From an uncultured Prevotellaceae bacterium (GTDB lineage Bacteria; Bacteroidota; Bacteroidia; Bacteroidales; Bacteroidaceae), in contig CACXYH010000023.1 of NCBI GenBank assembly GCA_902771785.1, forward strand, positions 1 through 52,797: a stretch of DNA of 52,797 nt, written 5' to 3'. The translations under genes were made by a program, and so were the position numbers. How positions within the stretch are numbered: position 1 is the stretch's first letter; each line of letters begins with the position of its first letter. Shown here piece by piece: positions 43,093 through 50,561 of this stretch. The notes beneath the pieces are model-generated. The model was not told where the DNA came from. It ran no database searches and worked only from the letters and a program-made list of their open reading frames with translations.

Positions 43093-44361
43093 ATGATGAA
43101 AGCAGATAATCAGACAATGGACAGGCAGATTCCTGTCAGCGAACAACGAAGACGGAAGCTGAAGCGTTGGGGCATAGGCGTCGCCATCGCCCTCGCCGTA
43201 TTGGCAGCAGGCGCCTGGCTGGGCACGCAGATGCTGCCCACCCTGAACCGCAAGGCGCTGGTCATATCGGAAGTAGACCGAGGCACCATCGACGTGAGCG
43301 TATCGGCCACAGGGCGCGTGGTGCCCGCCTTCGAAGAGACCATCACGTCGCCCATCAGCGCACAGATACTGGAGGTCTACGCCCATAGCGGCGATAGCGT
43401 CGACGTGGGCACGCCCCTGCTGCGCCTCGACCTGCAGTCGGCAGAGCTCGACTATGCCAAAGCGCTCGACGAACGCGAGATACGTAGGCAGCAGATGACG
43501 CAGCTCAAGGCCAACATCTCGACCCAGCTCGCCGACCGGAAAATGCAGATAGAGGTGGAGGAGATGAAACTCTCGCAGCTCGAGGCCCAGCTGCGCAACG
43601 AGCTCTATCTGGACAGTCTCGGCTCAGGCACCCGCGACCGCGTGCGACAAGCTGAGACCGCCCTGCGCACAGCCCAGCTGCAACTGGCGCAGCTGCGCCA
43701 GCAATACGAGAAAGAGCAGCAGGTGCGCAAGGCCGACCTGCGCATGCAGCAGCTGCAGGACGGCATCTTCGAGAAAGGGCTGAGCGAGAAGCGGCGCACG
43801 CTCGACGACGCGAAGATTCGCTCGCCACGTCGCGCCACACTTACCTACATCAACAGCGAGGTGGGCGGCACCATCGGCGCCGGCCAGAAGATAGCCGTCG
43901 TCAGCGACCTCTCGCACTTCAAGGCCGAATGCGAAATATCCGACAACCACAGCGAGCGCGTGCGTGTGGGCGGCGCCGTCATCCTGCGCATCGGCAAGGA
44001 ACGACTGCCAGGCACCATCAACACCGTGACGCCCCTGAGCCAGAGTGGGGCCATTACCTTTACCGTCGTGCCCGACGACATGAGTCATCCGCGCCTGCGC
44101 TCAGGTCTCAGAGCAGAGGTCTTCGTCATCACCAGCATCAAAGACGATGTGCTGCGCATCCGCAACGGCTCGTTCTACAGCGGCCCAGGCGACTACACCT
44201 TATTTATATTAGAGGGCGACCACCTGCTGTCGCGCAAGGTGAAGCTGGGCGAGTGCAACTACGACTACATCGAGGTGGTCAGCGGATTGGAGCAAGGCGA
44301 GCAGGTCGTGGTCAGCGACATGCAGAAGTACAAAGGGCGCGAAAAGCTGAGGGTGGATTGA
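43093..44361 (+). CDS. HlyD/MacA-type membrane fusion protein
   Basis: A 422-residue adaptor: one membrane helix (about 25-43, GIGVAIALAVLAAGAWLG), the lipoyl half SATGRVVPAFEETITSPISA, a long helical hairpin with many Gln and Leu (about 105-235), the second lipoyl half (KIRSPRRATLTYINSEVGGTIGAGQ) and a beta-barrel/membrane-proximal part. It joins the half-size permeases to TolC. It is the last gene of the efflux locus. The gap before it, 212 bases, holds only repeats, with no obvious promoter, so it is probably read through. The start may be either ATG of the MMKAD pair. Confidence 0.87.
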   Translation: MMKADNQTMDRQIPVSEQRRRKLKRWGIGVAIALAVLAAGAWLGTQMLPTLNRKALVISEVDRGTIDVSVSATGRVVPAFEETITSPISAQILEVYAHSGDSVDVGTPLLRLDLQSAELDYAKALDEREIRRQQMTQLKANISTQLADRKMQIEVEEMKLSQLEAQLRNELYLDSLGSGTRDRVRQAETALRTAQLQLAQLRQQYEKEQQVRKADLRMQQLQDGIFEKGLSEKRRTLDDAKIRSPRRATLTYINSEVGGTIGAGQKIAVVSDLSHFKAECEISDNHSERVRVGGAVILRIGKERLPGTINTVTPLSQSGAITFTVVPDDMSHPRLRSGLRAEVFVITSIKDDVLRIRNGSFYSGPGDYTLFILEGDHLLSRKVKLGECNYDYIEVVSGLEQGEQVVVSDMQKYKGREKLRVD

Positions 44362-44391
44362 GCGCGGATAGAATAATTCCGACCTTCTTAC

Positions 44392-44414
44392 AACCTTTTA
44401 GCCTGCCGATACGT
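44392..44414 (+). promoter_or_regulatory. possible ECF-type promoter
   Basis: AAC at 44392-44394 (within CAACCTTT) and CGT at 44412-44414 (CGTTTATA) are 17 bases apart, the general AAC/CGT pattern of ECF sigma promoters. It lies 35 bases before the sigma gene at 44450, so self-activation would be expected if that sigma factor were intact. Confidence 0.4.
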
Positions 44415-44449
44415 TTATAATAACAGAGAGCAACAACAAAAAGCCAGAG

Positions 44450-44920
44450 ATGAACCGAGAAACATTCACCCAACTCGTCAGCCAGACACTTCCCAGCCTG
44501 CGCCGCTTCCTATTGGCGGCCTGCAGCGGCAACAGCGATGAGGCAGACGATGTGGCGCAGGAGGCCCTGATGAAGGCTTACGTGGCTTCATGCCGCTTCG
44601 AGGACGAAGAGGGATTCTCGGCTTGGCTCTATAGGATTGCCTGTAACACCCTGATAGATCATCAACGAAAACGGATGGTACGTGGTGAGACCATTAGCAT
44701 CGACAAAGCGCATGATGTGGTTGGCGTCTCCCGTTCCGATGACAATTTTGAGTATCAGGAACTCTATCAAGCCATCGACGGCCTGATGATGAGTGAACGC
44801 ACGGCAGTACTTCTCTTCTATATGGAGGACCGACCTATCAAGGAAATCGCCACTATTATGAACGTGGCAGAAGGAACGGTGAAAGGGAGACAAATTCCAC
44901 GCCTATCGTCCACAGATTGA
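44450..44920 (+). pseudogene. ECF sigma factor truncated within region 4
   Basis: A 156-residue sigma-70-family protein with complete region 2 (ADDVAQEALMKAYVASCRF, FSAWLYRIACNTLIDHQRKR) and the start of region 4 (DRPIKEIATIMNVAEGTVKG). After TVKG the family continues with a basic recognition helix and leucine-rich tail. Here it reads RQIPRLSSTD and stops. In another frame the same DNA, from 44883, reads KGDKFHAYRPQIDDNEAF, the usual start region of the anti-sigma partner. So a deletion seems to have removed the end of the sigma gene and the first codons of the next. Promoter recognition is probably lost or weak, although the protein may still be made. Confidence 0.65.
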
Positions 44921-44936
44921 CGATAACGAAGCGTTC

Positions 44937-45233
44937 ATGGATAAACTCATGGCGCAGATGGATGCTGTAGATGAACAGCAGCATGCTCGCATCATTCCAT
45001 TCTATCGCAGGATTCTTCCTTGGGTGGCTGGCGTAGCGGCTGCAAGTGTTGTAGCGGTGTTTATAATGAGAGAACCCGCAACAACTCCGACAGAAGCCAC
45101 TTACAAACCCCGTCTTCCTGAATACCATTACAAAGTTACATCGCCCATTCCTGACTTCTCTTCATACGAAGACATTGTCAATGAGATAGAGCGTAGTGGT
45201 AGGCAGTTGGAGGATGCCATTGCCCAGTTATAA
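44937..45233 (+). CDS. anti-sigma-like membrane protein, N-terminus probably lost
   Basis: A 98-residue frame from ATG 44937, open upstream to 44883. It has a cytoplasmic N-terminal part (MDKLMAQMDAVDEQQHAR), one membrane helix (ILPWVAGVAAASVVAVFIM, about 27-45) and a short periplasmic tail. The upstream codons DKFHAYRPQIDDNEAF belong to the same protein by family pattern, but the native start codon is missing, which agrees with a deletion joining sigma and anti-sigma genes. It precedes a lipoprotein gene by 60 bases. If translated it starts within the sigma gene's tail region. Confidence 0.5.
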   Translation: MDKLMAQMDAVDEQQHARIIPFYRRILPWVAGVAAASVVAVFIMREPATTPTEATYKPRLPEYHYKVTSPIPDFSSYEDIVNEIERSGRQLEDAIAQL

Positions 45234-45293
45234 ACAATGAGAAAAAGACGTCTTGCTATCATAACAATCATTCATCATCAAACAAATGAAACA

Positions 45294-46388
45294 ATGAAGA
45301 AAACATTATTCCTTTTAGTAGCGAGTGCCCTGTTAGGCTCTTGCGCCTCAGAGCAGACAGGTTCGTCAGACCCCATTGAGAATCTCGTTTCCTATTTAGA
45401 CAGTAAATCATTCGACCAAACCCATAAGCGGGTGAAATATGAAGGCGGCTCCATCCTGAAGACGAACACAGAGTATTACTGTATCGTTGCAACGCCAGAG
45501 GCACTCAAGTCAAAGGAGTACCAGGACCTGCCCAAAGAGCTGTTGCAGGAAAAGAAGGAGAACATCGAGATTCAGGACTCCTGCCTCCGTGCCTTCCGCT
45601 GGGGATGCACCTCTGCCCGCCATTGCTATCACAAGGAGAGCCACGTGCTGGATAAGGACACCGTGGTCTATGCATTAGCCCTCGACGGCATGGACGGAGA
45701 GCGCATCGAACTGCAAGGCGCAGACAGCTACCAAGACTATTTCATAGGCTTCAAAGCTGCCCGTGCTGCAACCTTGAAGGTGAAGGGCACCAAGCAATAC
45801 TCCGAATGGCAGATGCAATACATCACCCGCGAGGAGAAAGGCCGGGAAGAACCCTTCAACATGCGCCCACTCGACGACTTCATCAAAAACCTGATGGAGA
45901 ATGTCGACAGCGTGAAGGTGTATGAAACCTCCTACGAAATAACCAATGAGGATTTAGGTGGGAATCCCTCGCTGGTCGGAGAATTTGCACCCGACGAAGA
46001 GCACACCTATAGCGGCAAGACGACGGGACATCTCTACGTGGTGCCTGAGAAGTCTGCTAAAGATGTAGAAGAAGGATTGCGTTTTTGCGTGAAGAACGAC
46101 TATCTGGGCTTGAACCCCAATCAGAAATTCTTTATCCAGATGGATGAGAAGGAACTTGTTATCGGCAGTAACGAACCCCTTACCTTCAGCATCAATGAAA
46201 CTGTCAAGCATCAGCAGTTATACGCCGAACGGTCTGTTGACGGCCATTTCTACATCCTTGTCCTCGACGAGACAACCGGTGCCTACTGTCTCCCCCGCTG
46301 CTGGAAGCACATCATCCAAATCAAGGATCACAAGGAGATTCTCATCCCTGGCGGACACAAGCCCAACAAGGATGGATGGATAGACTGA
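45294..46388 (+). CDS. lipoprotein of unknown function in an ECF module
   Basis: A 364-residue protein with a lipoprotein signal (MKKTLFLLVASALLGSC, lipobox LLGSC, cysteine at residue 17). The mature protein has many charged and aromatic residues. I do not recognise a family. The frame extends upstream to 45237, but the lipobox geometry fixes the start at 45294. Its place behind a sigma/anti-sigma remnant resembles the other two ECF modules here, each of which has an exported protein. It is probably anchored in the inner or outer membrane facing the periplasm. Confidence 0.65.
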   Translation: MKKTLFLLVASALLGSCASEQTGSSDPIENLVSYLDSKSFDQTHKRVKYEGGSILKTNTEYYCIVATPEALKSKEYQDLPKELLQEKKENIEIQDSCLRAFRWGCTSARHCYHKESHVLDKDTVVYALALDGMDGERIELQGADSYQDYFIGFKAARAATLKVKGTKQYSEWQMQYITREEKGREEPFNMRPLDDFIKNLMENVDSVKVYETSYEITNEDLGGNPSLVGEFAPDEEHTYSGKTTGHLYVVPEKSAKDVEEGLRFCVKNDYLGLNPNQKFFIQMDEKELVIGSNEPLTFSINETVKHQQLYAERSVDGHFYILVLDETTGAYCLPRCWKHIIQIKDHKEILIPGGHKPNKDGWID

Positions 46389-46460
46389 CATTTAAAGGAA
46401 AACTTCGTAAAAAACGTTAAGCCATGTAATCTCTCCTTGATTGATGCGTATATATTAGTG

Positions 46461-47030
46461 ATGAAACAGCAAGACGAGAAAGACCAACAGATGATAGACC
46501 GGGTGCTACGCAACGGTCAGCAGTCAGACTATGCGCTGTTGGTTGACAGCTATAGGTCACGGCTTTTTGCCTTCGTTGCTACGATGGTGACATGCCGCGA
46601 AGATGCTGAGGAACTGGCACAGGACTGCTTCGTGAAAGCATACGCACAGTTGGCACAGTATGACTCGCAGCGCAGTTCATTCTATACATGGCTCCGCAGT
46701 ATCGCCTATCGGCTTTGTCTTGACCATATACGCCGGCATCCTGGCGTATGGTTTGAAACAGACGAGCTAACGTTACAGGCCATTCCTGACGACGAGGCCA
46801 ACAGCGTGCTGGATACGGACGATGACAAGCGCATACAGTTGCTCATTGAGGCCATCCACCGCTTGCCGCCCACAGAGCGCCTGCTCGTGCAGCAGCATTA
46901 CTTTGAGCAGCAGCCACTCACCGTCATAGCCGAAGTCACCGACACCGACGCCGGCACGCTGGCCACCCGTCTACATCGCATTCGCAAGAAACTCTATCAA
47001 TACATCAAAACGAGAGAATATGGAAAATAA
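46461..47030 (+). CDS. ECF-type RNA polymerase sigma factor
   Basis: A 189-residue sigma factor counted from ATG 46461 (MKQQDEKDQQMIDRVL). Region 2 is ALLVDSYRSRLFAFVATMV with CREDAEELAQDCFVKAYAQL; region 4 is RLLVQQHYFEQQPLTVIAEV with DAGTLATRLHRIRKKLYQYI. An upstream TTG at 46437 is in frame, but the segment before 46461 does not fit the family. The anti-sigma gene overlaps its end by 11 bases, the same overlap as in the module at 7021. Both regions are complete. Confidence 0.87.
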   Translation: MKQQDEKDQQMIDRVLRNGQQSDYALLVDSYRSRLFAFVATMVTCREDAEELAQDCFVKAYAQLAQYDSQRSSFYTWLRSIAYRLCLDHIRRHPGVWFETDELTLQAIPDDEANSVLDTDDDKRIQLLIEAIHRLPPTERLLVQQHYFEQQPLTVIAEVTDTDAGTLATRLHRIRKKLYQYIKTREYGK

Positions 47031-47598
47031 GAAATACAGCAAACTGAAAGCAGCCTTTGAGGCTACGCAGCCACAAGTGCCCGCTGACTTTACTGAGCGG
47101 GTGATGAAACGGATAGAGGAACAGCCGTCTGTTTTTCAGTCCAAACGCCGTCGGGTGTGGTTGTATCCAACCATAGCTGCCGCTGCCGCCATTGCTTTGC
47201 TATTATATATAGGTGTCAATCCTAATGACCAACAGCCCGAACATCCTATCCTCATCGTGCAGACAGATACCGCGCAGGCCGTGCCGCAGACTAAAGTAGA
47301 AACGGTCGACTCGGTGAAAGTGGTGAAGGAGATACTGCAAATATCCAGACCGCCCAAGCACTATATGGCAAAGCAAGAAAAGCAGACAGAAAAGATAGTG
47401 GAGCAGGAAGCTGTCGATGCTACATACCTGGCAGAACAAGCCATCGCCGAGGAAGAACAGCGCATAGCCATGCAGATGATGCAGCAGATGAGCGGCAGCC
47501 TGCAAGACGACTACCAGCAAATGGTCAGGGAAATCAGAGAACGGGGCAACCGCTTGACCCAGCAAGCGGAAACAGCCATTAACGACGACGCATACTAA
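47020..47598 (+). CDS. probable anti-sigma factor, single-pass membrane protein
   Basis: A 192-residue protein. The cytoplasmic N-terminal part (about 1-45) has ADFTERVMKRIEEQP, the usual pattern of Bacteroidota anti-sigma proteins. One helix follows (LYPTIAAAAAIALLLYIGV, about 48-66). The periplasmic part is rich in Gln and Glu with a coiled-coil-like end (EEEQRIAMQMMQQMSGSLQD). It overlaps the sigma gene by 11 bases. The function is inferred from topology and coupling. Confidence 0.68.
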   Translation: MENKKYSKLKAAFEATQPQVPADFTERVMKRIEEQPSVFQSKRRRVWLYPTIAAAAAIALLLYIGVNPNDQQPEHPILIVQTDTAQAVPQTKVETVDSVKVVKEILQISRPPKHYMAKQEKQTEKIVEQEAVDATYLAEQAIAEEEQRIAMQMMQQMSGSLQDDYQQMVREIRERGNRLTQQAETAINDDAY

Positions 47599-47626
47599 TT
47601 CATCAATAACAAAAGACAAGCAAGAT

Positions 47627-48868
47627 ATGAAAAGAACAGCATTCGCACTTTGTGCCATCCTCATTACCCTCAGCACATCGGCCCAAAGCACCATCCGGCA
47701 GCGACTGCAAGGCAATCCGAAAATTGACAGCCTCGTGAGCGAAATGGAGGCGTTGGGAAGAAACGTTCGCGTTTCCTACTACTACGACGGTCGGCTCCAT
47801 AAGACCATCATGACAGGCTGTGGCTTGATGAAAGATTTCCAGCCTACGCCTCCGACAGGCGACCCTAAACGGGACTCGCTGGCGCACAAGCAGGACAGCG
47901 TGCGCCAGATGGAGACTCTACGGCTGAAACGCGCGTACGACGCCATGCGCCGCACCTGCCAGCAGCTCACCGACGAGGCCAAGGAGAGCTACAGCTGGGA
48001 GTACCACCGTGGCGGGGTGGACAGCGTCCGCTATTCCATCGCCTTGGGAGAATACGTTTACGGTGACACCATGACGACCTATCAGCGAAACAGGGATGTG
48101 TATTACTATAACGCCCCCGAAATCATCACCTTCGGCTATGACCCTTGGCCGGGAAGTGACGTGAGTCCGTGGCGACTCAAGGGATATGCCACGTTCAGAT
48201 ATGAGTACACCCCTGACAGCGTGAGCAAAATGCCGAAAGAGCGCACACCATTTGACAAGGAAGCATACAAGCGGCTGCTTCAGTCCATCCTGAAACAAAA
48301 AGGCATCACCACCCGCCAGTTCTACGTCTATCACGACAGCACCTATACCATTGAGAAGAAAGATTGGAACAACGAGGAGTTTGTCATTCGCTCGAACACG
48401 ATTTCGCCCCGCCAGCTGAAGAGCGAGACGTGGGGAACCGTCTACACGCTGGGCTCCAGCGCACAGGCCGACACGGTGCTGAGCCAGATCAAGCAGGCCA
48501 CATGGGCTTTCCTGAACGAGCATCCCGGCATGGACTTCTCCTTCAATCCCACTTCCGAATACCATTCAAGGGCATTGGAAAACATGTTCCATACCTTCGA
48601 CTCCAAGAGAGTGCCTTCTTCTTTCTACATCTATGTTCACCGTAGCCCGATACCCGGCAGCACGACAGACTCCGAACATCACATCGTCATCATCGAAAGC
48701 AAGGGCGACATAATGGTGCCCATGGAATGGCAAATCCTGAAGAGCTGGAAAAACGGCAAAGTAGTCTACGACAAGAAGGCCGCCAAGAACCTGACGCCAA
48801 AGCAAGCTCGGGACAACACCTCCGCCTCACGCTCCACCATAACACGTGGCTACGAGCCGATAGATTAA
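47627..48868 (+). CDS. secreted protein of unknown function in an ECF module
   Basis: A 413-residue protein with a signal peptide (MKRTAFALCAILITLSTSAQ). The mature part is hydrophilic and rich in Tyr, Thr and Lys. No family recognised; it shows no clear similarity to the exported proteins of the other two modules. It lies 28 bases behind the anti-sigma gene and is followed by an intrinsic terminator at 48919. A periplasmic client or sensor of the sigma module is the likely role by position only. Confidence 0.65.
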   Translation: MKRTAFALCAILITLSTSAQSTIRQRLQGNPKIDSLVSEMEALGRNVRVSYYYDGRLHKTIMTGCGLMKDFQPTPPTGDPKRDSLAHKQDSVRQMETLRLKRAYDAMRRTCQQLTDEAKESYSWEYHRGGVDSVRYSIALGEYVYGDTMTTYQRNRDVYYYNAPEIITFGYDPWPGSDVSPWRLKGYATFRYEYTPDSVSKMPKERTPFDKEAYKRLLQSILKQKGITTRQFYVYHDSTYTIEKKDWNNEEFVIRSNTISPRQLKSETWGTVYTLGSSAQADTVLSQIKQATWAFLNEHPGMDFSFNPTSEYHSRALENMFHTFDSKRVPSSFYIYVHRSPIPGSTTDSEHHIVIIESKGDIMVPMEWQILKSWKNGKVVYDKKAAKNLTPKQARDNTSASRSTITRGYEPID

Positions 48869-48918
48869 GATGGTTAATATTATAATGTAGAAATTTTCAT
48901 TAACATTAGACCTGGGTC

Positions 48919-48957
48919 GACTGGAGGTAGCTGTGAAGCCCCCTCCAGTCCTTTTAT
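48919..48957 (+). terminator. intrinsic terminator of the ECF module
   Basis: GACTGGAGG and CCTCCAGTC form a 9-bp stem with a 14-base loop, followed by CTTTTATT. It lies 50 bases after the secreted-protein stop. Confidence 0.75.
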
Positions 48958-48989
48958 TGCAGACAACCGTTTTATTAATGCATAAATGG

Positions 48990-49020
48990 TTGGTGGTTTG
49001 AAGATTAATTTGTAATTTTG
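48990..49020 (+). promoter_or_regulatory. promoter of the second regulator/kinase pair
   Basis: TTG at 48990-48992 and TAATTTTG at 49013-49020 have a 20-base spacer. It lies 43 bases before the regulator ATG at 49064. This is the housekeeping type, so the regulator itself is not under sigma-54. Confidence 0.7.
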
Positions 49021-49063
49021 CACACAGTAAAAGTACGCAAAAAGGCATCATTTTGGATTTGAT

Positions 49064-50485
49064 ATGATACTGGTAGTTGACGATGATAAGACCATTCGCC
49101 TCTCGTTGAAGCTCATTCTTGAGCGCAACGGCTATGACGTGGCGCTGGCAGAAGAACCTAAGCAGGCCGTCAAAATCGTACGCAGCACGCCGGCAGTAGA
49201 CCTGGTGCTGATGGATATGAACTTTTGGAGCAACGAGAGCCATGAAAGCTCGCTTTCAAATGGCCGAGGCGCGACAAAAGTCGGCAAAGCCAGTTACGCT
49301 CGCGCTACCAATGGCGAGGAAGGACTGACGCTGCTGAAGCAGGTGAAGGTGTTTCGCCCGGAGATTTCCGTCATTCTGATGACGGCCTGGGGCTCCATCG
49401 ACCTGGCCGTTCAGGGCATGCGAGCCGGTGCTTTCGACTTTATCACGAAGCCCTGGGACAACGGCGTGCTGCTGGAACGGATTGAGACAGCCATCAAGAT
49501 TCATAGCAAGAGCACGACAAGCCGCCCCATTCAGAACTCACCCATCGTCGGAACCTCACTCGCCGGCATCCTTTCCACGGTCAGCCGCGTAGCCCCCACC
49601 AATGCCCCTGTGCTCATCACGGGCGAGAGCGGCACGGGCAAGGAACTCATAGCCGAGGCTATCCACCGCCAGAGTCAGCGGGCGAATGGCCCGTTTGTGA
49701 AGGTGAACCTCGGTGGAATCTCTACTTCGCTCTTCGAAAGCGAGATGTTTGGCCACAAAAAGGGCGCATTCACCGATGCTAAGGAAGACCGCATAGGGCG
49801 CTTTGAGATGGCTCGCGGCGGTACGATATTCCTCGATGAAATCGGCGAATTGTCGATGGCCAGCCAGGTGAAGCTGCTGCGCGTGCTGCAAGACCAGACC
49901 TACGAAGTGCTGGGCGACAGCGAAACGCGCCGAACCGACGTTCGCGTCGTCTGCGCTACCAATGCCGACCTCAAGGCAATGGTCGAGGAGCACACCTTCC
50001 GCGAAGACCTTTTCTATCGCATCAACCTCATCCATCTGCAGCTGCCTCCGCTGCGCGAGCGTCGCGAAGACATTCCTTTGCTGGTGGAACACTTCCTGCG
50101 TCAGGCTTGTGCCGACAACCAACTGCCCTTTGTCAGCGCCTCGCCCGAGGCCATTGCCTACTTGCAGACGCTGCCTTTCCCTGGAAATATTCGCGAACTG
50201 AAGAACTTGGTGGAGCGGACGCTACTGATGAAGAGTCCCCTCCCGGCTCCTGTCTCAGGGAAGGAAAACCTGCTGACGGCGGCCGATTTCCAACCCAACT
50301 GCATGACAACGCAAGCCATTCTCCCCAGAGAGGATGGCGTGGAGGGGGCTTCCCTCTCTTCTCTCGAGCGCTCGGCCATTGCTGCCTGCATTGCCAAGCA
50401 TGGCGGCAACCTTTCGCTGGTGGCCAAGGAGCTGGGCATCAGCCGTGGTGCACTCTATCGGAAAATAGAAAAGCACGGGCTGTGA
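49064..50485 (+). CDS. NtrC-type sigma-54-dependent response regulator with a receiver insert
   Basis: A 473-residue regulator. The receiver has D6-D8, phospho-acceptor D51 (VLMDMNF) and K129. Between F54 and GEEG (84-87) stand 29 residues where the regulator at 17491 has six. The extra 23 or so are encoded by a hairpin-rich repeat and lie next to the phosphorylation site. The AAA+ domain has Walker A GESGTGK (187-193), the sigma-54 contact loop GAFTDA (234-239, for GAFTGA) and Walker B TIFLDEI (254-260). A linker with repeat-derived PLPAPVSGKENL and DGVEGASLSS precedes the Fis-type HTH (LSLVAKELGISRGALYRKIE). Its probable targets are the GTGTCC dyads before the second efflux locus. Confidence 0.88.
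   Translation: MILVVDDDKTIRLSLKLILERNGYDVALAEEPKQAVKIVRSTPAVDLVLMDMNFWSNESHESSLSNGRGATKVGKASYARATNGEEGLTLLKQVKVFRPEISVILMTAWGSIDLAVQGMRAGAFDFITKPWDNGVLLERIETAIKIHSKSTTSRPIQNSPIVGTSLAGILSTVSRVAPTNAPVLITGESGTGKELIAEAIHRQSQRANGPFVKVNLGGISTSLFESEMFGHKKGAFTDAKEDRIGRFEMARGGTIFLDEIGELSMASQVKLLRVLQDQTYEVLGDSETRRTDVRVVCATNADLKAMVEEHTFREDLFYRINLIHLQLPPLRERREDIPLLVEHFLRQACADNQLPFVSASPEAIAYLQTLPFPGNIRELKNLVERTLLMKSPLPAPVSGKENLLTAADFQPNCMTTQAILPREDGVEGASLSSLERSAIAACIAKHGGNLSLVAKELGISRGALYRKIEKHGL
49226..49304 (+). repeat. hairpin-rich repeat inserted in the receiver coding region
   Basis: The stretch holds GAAAGCTCGCTTTC (49244-49257) and CGACAAAAGTCG (49272-49283), two short hairpins like those of intergenic elements, yet it keeps the frame and adds about 23 residues to the receiver domain compared with the paralogue at 17491. 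Confidence 0.65.
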
Positions 50486-50496
50486 AAGGGTAAAGA

Positions 50497-50561
50497 GAAG
50501 AGTGAAAAGTGAAAAATTTGCTACCGCGATTTAAGTGAAAAGTGAAAAATTTGCTACCGCG
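50497..50561 (+). repeat. dispersed GTGAAAAGTGAAAAATTTGCTACCGC element, copy 4
   Basis: Two partial tandem copies fill the gap between the regulator stop and the kinase ATG at 50562. An in-frame ATG at 50535 in the element would add nine residues (MKSEKFATA), almost the same as at the lactonase gene (MKSEKLATA). Confidence 0.8.
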
